Below the pieces are notes generated by a model, which ran no database searches, had not been told where the DNA came from, and saw only the letters and a program-made list of their open reading frames with translations. The translations under genes were made by a program, and so were the position numbers. Of a DNA stretch of 64,000 nt, positions 43,349 to 51,918 are shown piece by piece; positions within the stretch are counted from its first letter, which is position 1, and every line of letters starts with the position of its first letter. The stretch spans positions 930,001 to 994,000 of the forward strand of contig CAYVHL010000001.1 in assembly GCA_964451255.1 (NCBI GenBank), given 5' to 3'. This stretch comes from JAHBTB01 sp964451255. GTDB lineage: Bacteria; Armatimonadota; Fimbriimonadia; Fimbriimonadales; Fimbriimonadaceae.

Positions 43349-43803
43349 ACGGGGTCGAGGCCGACCTCGGCGACGGGGACGGCGTGTCCGTCGGGCAAGG
43401 GCCGGATCGACTTTACGTCCATACGCCTGAAGGTATGGTCTCGGGTCTTGTCGCCAAGGTGGGCGGCAAGACACTCGTCTCGGTGGACGGGCGTCAATTC
43501 GAGGTCGCCCCGGTGCCACGGAACCGTGGCACCGCGCCCGGACAAGAAAGCGGAACCATCCTGGCACCCATGCCGGGCCTGGTCGTGGACGTTTTTGTGG
43601 AACAAGACCAGTGGGTGGAGTCCGGGGCCAAGATCTTGGTCTTGGAGGCCATGAAGATGCAGCACGTGGTCACCGCTGGCGTCGCCGGCACCGTCAGCCA
43701 AGTCCGTGTGCGAAAGGGACAGCAAGTCGCGGAGGGAGACCTGCTGGCGACGGTAGAAGAATCGGACAGGACGGGCAATGGCGACGAAAATCGCGGACCT
43801 TGA
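43345..43803 (+). CDS. Biotinyl carrier protein (canonical EAMKM)
   Basis: 152 aa from a GTG at 43345 that overlaps the previous stop as GTGA. The C-terminal biotinyl domain (about 70-142) has ILAPMPGLVVDVFVEQDQWV and the biotinylation site LVLEAMKMQHVV with Lys104, then VRKGQQVAEGDLLATVE. The N-terminal half is a small beta-rich part (DRLYVHTPEGMVSGLVAKVG), like acyl-CoA carboxylase carriers. Together with the HMG-CoA lyase gene downstream, it may serve a methylcrotonyl-CoA or propionyl-CoA carboxylase whose other subunits lie elsewhere. Confidence 0.88.
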   Translation: MNGVEADLGDGDGVSVGQGPDRLYVHTPEGMVSGLVAKVGGKTLVSVDGRQFEVAPVPRNRGTAPGQESGTILAPMPGLVVDVFVEQDQWVESGAKILVLEAMKMQHVVTAGVAGTVSQVRVRKGQQVAEGDLLATVEESDRTGNGDENRGP

Positions 43804-44170
43804 CTTTGCGCTACAGGTGGAACGCTATCGCGACGCTTGCGACTTCGCGGGCATCCACGAACGAAACCTGTTCCTTCAGGACCTGCGGGTCGCCATCAAC
43901 CGGCTTCCTTACTTCAACATCGACAAAGCTGGGATCTCTTACTCCAACGACCCAATGGTCGAGATCTTCGGCAAGTTCCACGTCACCAGACGCCATGTCG
44001 ACATGGTCAAGCTTGACCTGATCAGCGTGATCGAACAAGACATCGCTGACGACCGGTCTTGGTGCTACAGCCTAATGGCCAGCGACCACGGATTCTCCTT
44101 CCGCTTCATTTGCCGACTGGACAACAACTGCTTCGTCACCGCCCTCGTCCATGTCTCCTCCGTGCGATAG
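43778..44170 (+). CDS. Hypothetical protein, YbjN/T3SS-chaperone-like size
   Basis: 130 aa, ATG at 43778, overlapping the biotinyl protein's last 26 bp. Sequence character: FALQVERYRDACDFAGIHER, then FNIDKAGISYSNDPMVEIFG and FSFRFICRLDNNCFVTALVH. It could be of the YbjN-like fold, but I see no decisive motif. It lies between the biotinyl carrier and HMG-CoA lyase, so it may assist that pathway. Function unknown. Confidence 0.65.
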   Translation: MATKIADLDFALQVERYRDACDFAGIHERNLFLQDLRVAINRLPYFNIDKAGISYSNDPMVEIFGKFHVTRRHVDMVKLDLISVIEQDIADDRSWCYSLMASDHGFSFRFICRLDNNCFVTALVHVSSVR

Positions 44171-44185
44171 AGCCACAATGAGCCC

Positions 44186-45085
44186 GTGGTCAGGATCGTA
44201 GAAGTCGGCCCCCGGGACGGCCTCCAAAACGAGAAGGTCTCGGTGCCAACCGAGGCGAAGGCCGCCTTCGCCGCCGCTCTCGCCGACGCGGGGCTCCAGG
44301 AAATCGAGCTGACCAGCTTCGTATCGCCGAAATGGGTGCCGCAATTGGCGGACGCCGGCGAACTGTCCCGGACCATGCTCGGCGACATCCGCGCGAGATG
44401 GTCGGCCCTGGTGCCGAACACAAAGGGCCTGGAAAGGGCGCTGGAGTGCGGACACACCCGGATCGCCGTGTTCACCGCCGCCAGCGAGGCCTTTGTCGAG
44501 AAAAACATCAACATGTCGATCCGAAAGTCGCTGGACGTGTTCGCCGAACTGGTCGCCGAGTTTCGGGACGAGGTGCCCGGGGGATTCGTGCGCGGCTACG
44601 TCTCGACGGCGTTCGAGTGCCCCTATTCCGGCCTGGTCACGCCAGAGGCGGTCGTCGAGGTCGCGCAGAGGCTTCTTGATCTGGGCGTTGACGAAGTGAG
44701 CTTGGGCGACACGATCGGCGTCGCGACGCCCCGTGAGGTGCGCGCGCTCGGGGCGGCTTTGAAGGGTTCAATCGCCGACGACAAGGTCGCGTGGCACTTC
44801 CATGACACCCGAGGCACCGCGATGGCAAATGTCTTTGCCACGTTGGAACTCGGTTACGCCGCATTCGACGCGAGTGCGGGTGGCCTCGGAGGCTGCCCCT
44901 ACGCCCCGGGGGCCGGGGGCAACCTGGCCACCGACGACCTGGTCTATGCGCTCGAACGAGAGGGAATCAAGACGGGGATCGACCCGAAGAAGTTGGCGCA
45001 AGCGAGCCTGCCGGTGCTCCAAGTTCTGGGACGGGCTCCGAGTTCGAAGGCTCAACAGGCGCTTCTATCGGCGGCTTGTAGGTGA
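44186..45085 (+). CDS. mvaB: Hydroxymethylglutaryl-CoA lyase
   Basis: 299 aa, GTG at 44186. The HMGL-like signature VRIVEVGPRDGLQNEKV opens the protein. The substrate region is ELTSFVSPKWVPQLADA. The metal ligands are in WHFHDTRGTAMAN. The catalytic Cys loop GGLGGCPYAPGAGGNLATDD is intact. It cleaves HMG-CoA to acetoacetate and acetyl-CoA in leucine degradation. The 3' end overlaps the convergent membrane protein gene by 119 bp. Confidence 0.94.
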   Translation: MVRIVEVGPRDGLQNEKVSVPTEAKAAFAAALADAGLQEIELTSFVSPKWVPQLADAGELSRTMLGDIRARWSALVPNTKGLERALECGHTRIAVFTAASEAFVEKNINMSIRKSLDVFAELVAEFRDEVPGGFVRGYVSTAFECPYSGLVTPEAVVEVAQRLLDLGVDEVSLGDTIGVATPREVRALGAALKGSIADDKVAWHFHDTRGTAMANVFATLELGYAAFDASAGGLGGCPYAPGAGGNLATDDLVYALEREGIKTGIDPKKLAQASLPVLQVLGRAPSSKAQQALLSAACR

Positions 45086-45947
45086 CCCGGGCGTAGATCC
45101 CATAACCCGCCAAGCCAAGGGATATCAGCGCCACGACCACTGTGGCGGCGACCTCCTCGCGGCGGAGCCCGAAAGCCCCTAGGTTCACCAAGATCACTGT
45201 CGCGCCGATCGGGAGCATCGCGGGGAGCATCCCGATACCGACCGGAGACACGGCAAGAAGGAAGTACAGCGCCATCACCGGAACCAGCCAGAGGACAGTT
45301 GATCGCGCCCGCATACGAAATCGATGTAGGCTCGCAAAAAACATTCCCATGAACGCAAGGTCGGCGGGGCCGACCAGCCCGAGGTCGACTGCCCTGGCAC
45401 CGGGAACCTGCCCTGGTTCCGCTTCACGCGCCTTCGGGACACTCATAGCCACCGACTTGACGATCTCCGGATGCTGCTCGACCATCGAGGCCGTCGGAGC
45501 GAATGGGGTGGCGACCAGAAACACATCGAACCCAGCCAGGAACAACGCCACTGGAAGCAGAAGCGCCCTATCCTTTAGCATCAGTGAGACAAGGCCACCC
45601 AATCCAAGGCACCAGACTAAGACCCCCGACTGCATCAAGACCCAGCCGGTCAGGCCGAGGGGCCCCAAGCCGCCAGTGGGGCGGGCCATTAGGAACCCGA
45701 CGACATGCATCAGCACCCCTAGACCGAACACGAGACCCGCACGCTTGCCCACCCACTGTTCTGAGCCTCCGATGTACAGGGCATAGATCGGCCCGCCGAT
45801 GAACGTGAGGGTAGAAAGCAGGGACAGGGGGACGACGAGGGCGGTCGCCACCGGGATGGCCGCCATTAAAAGTCGTATCACGGCGAGTACGGCAACGACG
45901 CCAAAGAAGAGGAGAAGAGGGGGCCGCTCAGTCGACGGCGACGGCAT
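44967..45947 (-). CDS. Polytopic membrane protein of unknown function
   Basis: 326 aa from the ATG at 45947 (MPSPSTERPPLLLF); a TTG at 45971 is an alternative. About eight transmembrane helices, for example LLLFFGVVAVLAVIRLLMAA and AATVVVALISLGLAGYGIYA. A cytoplasmic loop around VMVEQHPEIVKSVAMSVPKA is polar. The C-terminal tail (IEAPVEPSNSEPVPELGAPA) is Pro/Glu/Ser-rich. Its last 39 codons lie antisense to the mvaB 3' end. No family is recognised. The start overlaps the glycosyltransferase stop by 20 bp. Confidence 0.7.
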   Translation of the reverse strand: MPSPSTERPPLLLFFGVVAVLAVIRLLMAAIPVATALVVPLSLLSTLTFIGGPIYALYIGGSEQWVGKRAGLVFGLGVLMHVVGFLMARPTGGLGPLGLTGWVLMQSGVLVWCLGLGGLVSLMLKDRALLLPVALFLAGFDVFLVATPFAPTASMVEQHPEIVKSVAMSVPKAREAEPGQVPGARAVDLGLVGPADLAFMGMFFASLHRFRMRARSTVLWLVPVMALYFLLAVSPVGIGMLPAMLPIGATVILVNLGAFGLRREEVAATVVVALISLGLAGYGIYARVTYKPPIEAPVEPSNSEPVPELGAPAGSLAPTSSGRSPS

Positions 45948-47124
45948 GGCTGGGGGCTCGCTCTGTTCCAAGGGCCCGATGGTACACCGATTCGACCTTG
46001 GAGACCATCTTCTCGACCGTATATTCAGCCGCCGTCTCCCGTGCGCCCTTGCTGAGGCTGCCAGCGAACGTGCGGTCCTCGACTATGCGTCGCACCGCCT
46101 GACCAAACTCTGGGGCACGGTTGGGAACTAGAAATCCGTTGATCCCGTCGCGCACCGCCGCCCCGGCGCCTCCGCCCACCACGACGACCGCGGGCAGACC
46201 GTGTGCCATCGCTTCGACTACCACCAACCCCTGGGTCTCCGTCGTCGAACTAAAGGCGAAGACGTCCGCCGCCGCGTAATAGTCGTCAATGTCTTCGCGC
46301 GGCACAAAGCCGAAGAACCGGACGCGGTCGCCCACTCCCGCCTGTCGAATGAACGTACGGTGCTCCTCTCGTGCCGGGCCGTCGCCCACGATCCAAAGCC
46401 ACAGGCCGGGATCGGCCTTAAGGAGCGGCACCATCGCCTGAAAGAGGAGTGCTAAGTTCTTCTCACGGGCGATGCGGCCCGCGTACAAGACTACGGTCTC
46501 AGCGGGCCCGAGCTCAAACCTCGACCTCGCCGGGTTTCGAAGCCCGGGTGGGGGCAACCTCACTCCGGTCGGCACCACGGTCAGGGGAGTCCGGACCGCA
46601 TGACGGCGAAGCCAGTGGGCGGCCGCCTCGCTAGGCGTCACCACTTGAGCCACACGGTTATAGAAGTAATTCGTATGCTTCGCGATTTTGAACCTGGTGT
46701 AAAGGTGTGGCAGGTACGGCACGTAGTGGGTGTACTTGTCGTACTGGGTGTGATAGGTCGCAACCGCCTTGACTTCTTCCGACTGTGACCACCGCAAGCC
46801 GACCATGCCCACCGTGAACGGGGTGTGGCAGTGGACGATGTCGAAATCAGCCCGCCTGAACTCGCCAAGCCTGCCGTAGAAAGGCGGCACGCTCAGGGGA
46901 TAGCCGGGCGCCCAAGGGGTCAGGATGCTTCGAAAGCGGCACGTGTTCGGGTCTTGTTCGACGTGGCCGGGGTAATCGGAGGTGAATAGAGAAACGGAAT
47001 GTCCGAGGTTCCGCAACCCCTTGACCAACTGGTCAACCGAGACGCTGACGCCGTTCAACACGGGCAACGCGCTGTCGCTGAACATCGCGACCCGAAGCCT
47101 GCGGCCGTCGTCGCCCGAGGTCAC
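45928..47124 (-). CDS. GT4 family glycosyltransferase
   Basis: 398 aa, GTG at 47124. N-terminal acceptor domain: VAMFSDSALPVLNGVSVSVD and DIVHCHTPFTVGMVGLRW. C-terminal donor domain: VVLYAGRIAREKNLALLFQA, LWIVGDGPAREEHR and the EX7E motif FSSTTETQGLVVVEAMAHGL. This pattern is close to diglucosyl- or mannosyl-lipid synthases that act at the inner membrane. The exact sugar and acceptor are not clear. It overlaps the HTH protein gene upstream by 4 bp (GTGA). Confidence 0.88.
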   Translation of the reverse strand: MTSGDDGRRLRVAMFSDSALPVLNGVSVSVDQLVKGLRNLGHSVSLFTSDYPGHVEQDPNTCRFRSILTPWAPGYPLSVPPFYGRLGEFRRADFDIVHCHTPFTVGMVGLRWSQSEEVKAVATYHTQYDKYTHYVPYLPHLYTRFKIAKHTNYFYNRVAQVVTPSEAAAHWLRRHAVRTPLTVVPTGVRLPPPGLRNPARSRFELGPAETVVLYAGRIAREKNLALLFQAMVPLLKADPGLWLWIVGDGPAREEHRTFIRQAGVGDRVRFFGFVPREDIDDYYAAADVFAFSSTTETQGLVVVEAMAHGLPAVVVVGGGAGAAVRDGINGFLVPNRAPEFGQAVRRIVEDRTFAGSLSKGARETAAEYTVEKMVSKVESVYHRALGTERAPSHAVAVD

Positions 47125-47621
47125 TCTTCGGGCAGTCTACCGTGCTCTTCGACGAACTTCGCGAGTCCGCTCAGGCGGAAACGCCGTTGCCCGCCCTTCG
47201 TGCGGTGGTGCTCCAGCCAGCCTCGGTTCGTGTACCTTCGGACGGTCGCCGGACACACGCCGAGGAGCCTGCTCACGTCTTCCAGGGTCAGAACCGGGTC
47301 GACCAAGCGTCGGATCAATTCTTCGCGTGTCTCGCCGAATGAACCTTGGTAATAGCGGGCGGTGACATTGTCGCTGAAGAACCGGCCCAAGAACTCCATG
47401 TGCCTGGGCAGGTTCTCAAGGAGATCCTTCAACCCAGGGTCGATGACGTGGTCGGTTGGTTGGTTCTTTGCCCTCCGAGGGCGCGGTGCGCTCAACTGAG
47501 TCTTCCGAAAACGCTTCGGCTTGTCGGGAGACTTTCCGATTTTGCCGGCCCCTTTCTTCGTGTCGAGGAACGCGCTCTCGATGTACTCAATGGGGTCAAA
47601 ACTTTTCGTGGAACCGGCCAT
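47121..47621 (-). CDS. Helix-turn-helix (MerR/excisionase-like) DNA-binding protein
   Basis: 166 aa, ATG at 47621. The C-terminal about 65 residues form a winged HTH: LTLEDVSRLLGVCPATVRRY, then TNRGWLEHHRTKGGQRRFRL. This is close to MerR or excisionase/AlpA-type domains. The N-terminal half is basic and probably disordered (KKGAGKIGKSPDKPKRFRKT), with a helical middle (LLENLPRHMEFLGRFF). It precedes the glycosyltransferase with overlapping stop and start, so it may regulate that locus. The ligand is unknown. Confidence 0.8.
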   Translation of the reverse strand: MAGSTKSFDPIEYIESAFLDTKKGAGKIGKSPDKPKRFRKTQLSAPRPRRAKNQPTDHVIDPGLKDLLENLPRHMEFLGRFFSDNVTARYYQGSFGETREELIRRLVDPVLTLEDVSRLLGVCPATVRRYTNRGWLEHHRTKGGQRRFRLSGLAKFVEEHGRLPEE

Positions 47622-47670
47622 GGCTACTTATTGATTTTGACACACGAAGTTCAACGCTCTAGGCAGGTCC

Positions 47671-48678
47671 CTAGGCTATCAGCATAGAATCTCCGAAGGA
47701 GAGGAACCTGTACTTTTCGCGCACAGCCTCACGATAGGCGCAAAACAAGTGGTCGTGCGAGACAAAGGCCGAAATCATCGCCAGCATCGTCGTCCGTGGC
47801 ATATGAAAGTTAGTCAGGATCGCGTCCACGGACAGGTAATCGTAGCCTGGCGTGATAAAAATCTTGGTCTTCATGCGTCCCGGTTCGACCTTCCGTCTAC
47901 CGACAGAAAACGACTCGATCGTCCTCACCGAGGTCGTGCCCACAGCGACGATCCGTCCTTGGCATCGATTGATGGCAATTGCCGTGAGTTCTGGCATTTC
48001 GCAAATCTCACCGTGGATCTCGTGATCTTCGATCAGGTCTGACTGCACCGGACGGAAGGTGTCGATGCTGACGTCCAGGGTCACTGTCGCCACTTGAACG
48101 CCCTTGTCCTTGACAAGACCCAACAATTCGGGAGTGAAGTGAAGCCCAGCGGTCGGAGCCGCCGCACTACCAGGTCTCGACGCGTAGACGGTCTGATACC
48201 GCTCCGCGTCCGGAATCACGGAACGCACATACGGAGGCAGGGGCACGCTGCCCAGCCGGGCCAGTGCTTGCCGCCAATCCGGCCCGACGATGCGGATTCT
48301 GCGGACGGGCCCGTCCCCACCCTCACCTACCACACCCGACAAACCTTCGCCAAAATCCACGAGAGCCCCCGGCTGTAGGCGTCGTGCGGGTTTCAGGAGA
48401 CAATCAAATAACCCGTCGTCTCCTTCCGAAAGGAGGAGGGCCTCGACCTCGCCGCCCGTCGGCTTACGTCCAACCAGCCGCAAGGCGCTCACCCGGGTGT
48501 CGTTCAGCACCAAGAGGTCGCCTTCACCTAACTCGGCAACGATGTCCCGGAACCCCAGGTGACGCACAGCCCCTGTCCTCCGGTCCAGTCGAAGAAGGCG
48601 GGAGGCCGCTCGGTCGTCGAGGGGTGTTTGGGCGATCAACTCCTCCGGCAGATCGTAGTCGAACTCGTCCGTCCTCAC
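47671..48678 (-). CDS. queA: tRNA preQ1(34) S-adenosylmethionine ribosyltransferase-isomerase
   Basis: 335 aa, GTG at 48678 overlapping the HAD stop (GTGA). QueA hallmarks: FDYDLPEELIAQTPLDDRAA followed by SRLL, LLVLNDTRVSALRLVGRK, SAAAPTAGLHFTPELL, and FITPGYDYLSVDAILTNFHM near the end. It transfers the ribosyl moiety of SAM to 7-aminomethyl-7-deazaguanine in tRNA to form epoxyqueuosine. The other queuosine genes are not here. Confidence 0.95.
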   Translation of the reverse strand: MRTDEFDYDLPEELIAQTPLDDRAASRLLRLDRRTGAVRHLGFRDIVAELGEGDLLVLNDTRVSALRLVGRKPTGGEVEALLLSEGDDGLFDCLLKPARRLQPGALVDFGEGLSGVVGEGGDGPVRRIRIVGPDWRQALARLGSVPLPPYVRSVIPDAERYQTVYASRPGSAAAPTAGLHFTPELLGLVKDKGVQVATVTLDVSIDTFRPVQSDLIEDHEIHGEICEMPELTAIAINRCQGRIVAVGTTSVRTIESFSVGRRKVEPGRMKTKIFITPGYDYLSVDAILTNFHMPRTTMLAMISAFVSHDHLFCAYREAVREKYRFLSFGDSMLIA

Positions 48679-49376
48679 AGTCCTAATGCCTCCGGGAGGT
48701 CGGCCAGCGACGCGAGCACCCGGTCGCTGCTGTGTTGGCGGGATCGGTCAAGGAGAAACGCCGAAGCGCCCGTGGCCAGCGCGCCTTGCACGTCGTCGAC
48801 CGGGTTGTCGCCGATGTGGACCACCTGGCCGGCGGGGACCGCCAGCCCGTCATAGAGTGTCTCGAACAGCCGCGCGTCCGGTTTCTCCCAACCTTCCTCC
48901 ATGCTTGCCAAGACTTGCGCGAACCTGTCGGCGATCCCTTGTTCGCGAAGGACGCGGTGGAGCGAGTTGTCCCAGTTACTGACCACAGCAAGTTTCAGCC
49001 CGGCGGAGTCCAGGGCGTCCAGGCAGGGCAGGACGTCGTCGTAGAGGGCGAACACCTTTGAATCCGGGCCATAGATGATTTGCTCGGCTTCCTTCAACAC
49101 GGACGTCGCCGCGACCTTGTCGAGACCGATCCGATCCAGCCAGTCCTCTGTCAACTCAGCCCAAAAACTGTCGCAAGCCGATTCGCTTCTCTGGCGGTTG
49201 ACCTGATGGAACTGAGACCAGCGGGAAGACAACAGACGCCGGTAGACCTCTTCCGCGACCTGTCGGTCGATCAGCAGGCCCGCGGCCTCGGCCGAGTCAC
49301 AAGCGACACGCTCCGGCACCCAGTCCACTGCCACGAGTGTCTGGGCGCAATCGAAACTGACGACCTGCCACGTCAC
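48675..49376 (-). CDS. HAD-superfamily hydrolase (haloacid dehalogenase-like subfamily)
   Basis: 233 aa, GTG at 49376. Motif I is SFDCAQTLVAV, with a single Asp (the dehalogenase-like branch lacks the second Asp). Motif II is LAVVSNWDNSLHRVL. Motif III Lys is in EEGWEKPDARLFETL, and motif IV is VHIGDNPVDDVQGALATG. A helical cap lies between I and II. It should hydrolyse phosphate monoesters or a related substrate in the cytoplasm. It is translationally coupled to queA. Confidence 0.88.
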   Translation of the reverse strand: MTWQVVSFDCAQTLVAVDWVPERVACDSAEAAGLLIDRQVAEEVYRRLLSSRWSQFHQVNRQRSESACDSFWAELTEDWLDRIGLDKVAATSVLKEAEQIIYGPDSKVFALYDDVLPCLDALDSAGLKLAVVSNWDNSLHRVLREQGIADRFAQVLASMEEGWEKPDARLFETLYDGLAVPAGQVVHIGDNPVDDVQGALATGASAFLLDRSRQHSSDRVLASLADLPEALGL

Positions 49377-49519
49377 GCGGTCTCGCCTTCCTTACCTAGC
49401 ACGTCGCGTTCGACCACCGGGTCACGATTGAACCGGCGGATCCTTGGCCACTGGTGGCCAAACGTCCCAATTGTGGAGATGGGTTGACACTCTTTGGGAG
49501 CCTGAAAGTAAACCAAGAC

Positions 49520-50242
49520 ATGCGACCAGCCCTTGCTTACAAGACGCCGTTCCTTATCGCGGCGTCCATTCTTGTCGCCGCCCTGGCGACCGCAGCTGTC
49601 CAATCGTTCACGCTCAAACGTGTCGCCAAGGAAGGAGACACCAGCAAATCCAAAGTCAACATTGCGATGGAGTATCAGGGCACCCCGATAACGGCTTCAT
49701 TCAATGTCGAGACCAAAGTCACCGAAGTCAAGCCGGATGGATCGGTCACGGAACAGTCTTCTGAGAAGGACATGGTGATCAAGATGAACGGCACAGAGCA
49801 GCCGGCCGGCGACGGTTCGGGGCAATCGACGATCACCCGTGACGCGCGGGGCGTGGCCCAAAAGATCGACATCAGCGCCGGTGAAGACCAGGGGAACAAG
49901 TGGCGGAACGAGCGGATCGTCGGACTGGTCTATCCCGAAAAGGCGGTCAGCGTCGGCGACAAGTGGACCTACGAGGCCAAGGCGGACAAGACGAAGGACA
50001 TCCCGGCCGCGACCTACTCCTATGAGGTGAAGGGGAAGGACAAGTACAAGGGCAAAGATGTCCTGACAATCGCTTTTTCGTTCAAAGAGACTGGCGCCGA
50101 CGACGCCATCGCCTCCGACGGGACGATGCTTGTGAGCGTCACCTCAGGAGAGGTGCTCAAGGCAGACGGGAAGATCAAGAACTTTCCGATCCCGCAGCTT
50201 GGGCCCACAGACGTCACCTGGAAACAAGAATTGGCTGACTGA
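49520..50242 (+). CDS. Exported protein of unknown family, paralog of the next gene
   Basis: 240 aa from the ATG at 49520 (MRPALAYKTPFLIAASILVA). The signal peptide ends near ATAAVQS. The mature part is beta-rich with Lys/Asp-rich strands: RVAKEGDTSKSKVNIAMEYQ, VTEVKPDGSVTEQSSEKDMV, then YPEKAVSVGDKWTYEA. It shares the VG/PG-DxW motif with the protein encoded at 50334, so they are probably homologs. A similar layout occurs in DUF6263-type lipid-like binders, but the match is weak. A terminator follows. Confidence 0.7.
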   Translation: MRPALAYKTPFLIAASILVAALATAAVQSFTLKRVAKEGDTSKSKVNIAMEYQGTPITASFNVETKVTEVKPDGSVTEQSSEKDMVIKMNGTEQPAGDGSGQSTITRDARGVAQKIDISAGEDQGNKWRNERIVGLVYPEKAVSVGDKWTYEAKADKTKDIPAATYSYEVKGKDKYKGKDVLTIAFSFKETGADDAIASDGTMLVSVTSGEVLKADGKIKNFPIPQLGPTDVTWKQELAD

Positions 50243-50265
50243 CTCCTTGCAGACAGGCACCCCTT

Positions 50266-50303
50266 CGGCGCACCGCCCACCGCTGGTGCGCCGTTTGTCT
50301 TTT
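50266..50303 (+). terminator. Rho-independent terminator
   Basis: CGGCGCACC (50266-50274) pairs perfectly with GGTGCGCCG (50285-50293) over a 10-nt loop, followed by TTTGTCTTTT. It ends the transcript of the exported protein gene and separates it from its paralog. Confidence 0.85.
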
Positions 50304-50333
50304 CGCCCGTCACAGTAACATGGAGAACGACCC

Positions 50334-51008
50334 GTGAAGCCCTCCGTTCTAGCCTTGCCCCTGCTCGTCCTCTGCATGGCATTCGCCCCCACGTCTGTGA
50401 GCCTCGACCGCAAGACAAAGGTGGGCGAGACAGGCGCCTACAGCTTGCATTTCGACTTCAAGATCCCAAGCGGCACGGGCACTTTTAAGGCCAACGCGAC
50501 CGAGGTGACGAAAGCGGCGACTGCCGATGGCTTCGAGGTAGAGAGGTCGTACAAGGACGTCGTCGTCTCCTCGCAGGGGTCTGACTTCCCCAGGAGCATG
50601 CCATCCTACGTCTTGGAGTACGCGCCAAACGGCAAAGTCAAGGTCGTCGCTGGGGACGAAACGACACCCGACACGGTCAGGTTCATGCGGCTTTGGTCCT
50701 TTGTCGCTCCTGGAAAGCCCGTGGAGCCTGGCGACACATGGAATTTCTCCGAGCCCGAGGACAAGGACTCGGGCCGACCTGCCTTTGAAGTCACTTTCTC
50801 GATGGACGGGAAGGACTCCGTCGCGGGATATGACGTGGCAAAGCTCTCCTACGTAGCCACAGAGACCGGGGGCGGCTCCGCCAAAGGCACATTCTGGATC
50901 GACACCGAGAACGGGGCGACCGTCAAAGTGGACACCGAGATCACCGACGCCGCGAACGCCGGCGGCAAGATCGGCGGCCACCTTGTCTACTTGCGCAAGA
51001 CGCGATGA
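50334..51008 (+). CDS. Exported protein of unknown family, paralog of the preceding gene
   Basis: 224 aa, GTG at 50334. The signal peptide is MKPSVLALPLLVLCMAFAPT. The mature part begins LDRKTKVGETGAYSLHFDFK and includes PGKPVEPGDTWNFSEPEDKD and WIDTENGATVKVDTEI. It matches the previous exported protein in architecture and in the [SP]-x-GDxW turn. There are no catalytic residues to name. It converges with tdk across a 2-bp gap. Confidence 0.7.
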   Translation: MKPSVLALPLLVLCMAFAPTSVSLDRKTKVGETGAYSLHFDFKIPSGTGTFKANATEVTKAATADGFEVERSYKDVVVSSQGSDFPRSMPSYVLEYAPNGKVKVVAGDETTPDTVRFMRLWSFVAPGKPVEPGDTWNFSEPEDKDSGRPAFEVTFSMDGKDSVAGYDVAKLSYVATETGGGSAKGTFWIDTENGATVKVDTEITDAANAGGKIGGHLVYLRKTR

Positions 51009-51010
51009 CC

Positions 51011-51589
51011 CTAACGACGACGGGGCCGTGAGATCTGGTGGCACTTGCGACACCGGGCCTCGTAGCTCTCCGTCGCCCCCACCAGCACGATCGGGTCGTC
51101 CCACTTCGCGGGCTTGCCGTCGACCAGCCTCTGCGTGTGGCTCGCGAGGGCGCCGCACCGAATACAGATCGCACGGAGCTTGACGATTTCGTCGGCGACC
51201 GCCATCAGATCCGGCATCGGCCCGAAGGGCATCCGCCTGAAGTCCTGGTCCAGTCCGGCCACCACGACCTCCTTTCCGCTGTCGGCCCAATCGACCGCCG
51301 CCTCGACGATCCGGAAGTCAAAGAACTGGCACTCTTCAACCAGGACGACGTCTGTCTCGGGTTTCACGGATTCGACAAGTTCCGAGACCCCGTTTACCGG
51401 CGTGGACTCGAGCGCGACGCCCATGTGGCTGACGACCCGTTCCGCGTCGAACCGGCTGTCAATGGCCGGTTTGAAAACCTGGATCTTTCGCTGCGCGTAG
51501 AGGGCGCGGCGTGCACGGCGGATGAGTTCCTCAGTCTTGCCGGCGAACATGCACCCGCAGACGACCGTGATCTGGCCAGCCCGCCTCAT
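51011..51589 (-). CDS. tdk: Thymidine kinase (type II)
   Basis: 192 aa. Walker A is GCMFAGKTEELIRR (about 12-25, GPMFSGKS in relatives). The DVVLVEECQFFD segment holds the catalytic Glu and Walker B. A lasso and zinc site follow with ICIRCGA and ARCRKCHQI. It phosphorylates thymidine with ATP (salvage). The ATG at 51589 overlaps the FmdB-like gene's stop by 4 bp, so both are in one transcript with the DUF2071 gene. Confidence 0.95.
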   Translation of the reverse strand: MRRAGQITVVCGCMFAGKTEELIRRARRALYAQRKIQVFKPAIDSRFDAERVVSHMGVALESTPVNGVSELVESVKPETDVVLVEECQFFDFRIVEAAVDWADSGKEVVVAGLDQDFRRMPFGPMPDLMAVADEIVKLRAICIRCGALASHTQRLVDGKPAKWDDPIVLVGATESYEARCRKCHQISRPRRR

Positions 51590-51909
51590 TCTCCGGGATC
51601 CTCCTCCATGTCTGCTTCAAACATCTCCTCCATCTCGTCACCCAAGTCTTCGTCCATCGCCTTGCCCATCTCTCGGACAAGGCCGCGCATCTCGGCCGGA
51701 CTGTCTGGTTCACCCCTTGCCTCCATCTCGTCGGCCAGTTCCTCAATCCTGGCGTCTTCGCTTCGGCCCCGCCGGAACCGGCTCACCAGTCGCGCGAGAT
51801 CGCGACCGCCGCACTTTGGGCAGACCTCGTCGTCCGGTTCGGCCGTCATGCCGACCAGGAGGCTCACCTTGGCGCCGCAAGCGGCACAACGGTACTCGTA
51901 GACCGGCAT
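51586..51909 (-). CDS. FmdB-family zinc ribbon protein
   Basis: 107 aa. The zinc ribbon MPVYEYRCAACGAKVSLL, then CPKCGGRDLARLVSRF, matches the FmdB/CxxC_CxxC_SSSS family. The C-terminal half is a long acidic helix (EMEEMFEADMEEDPGE). Its role is unknown; FmdB-like proteins often accompany metabolic regulators. It is coupled to tdk by a 4-bp overlap. Confidence 0.9.
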   Translation of the reverse strand: MPVYEYRCAACGAKVSLLVGMTAEPDDEVCPKCGGRDLARLVSRFRRGRSEDARIEELADEMEARGEPDSPAEMRGLVREMGKAMDEDLGDEMEEMFEADMEEDPGE

Positions 51910-51918
51910 CTTGCGAGG

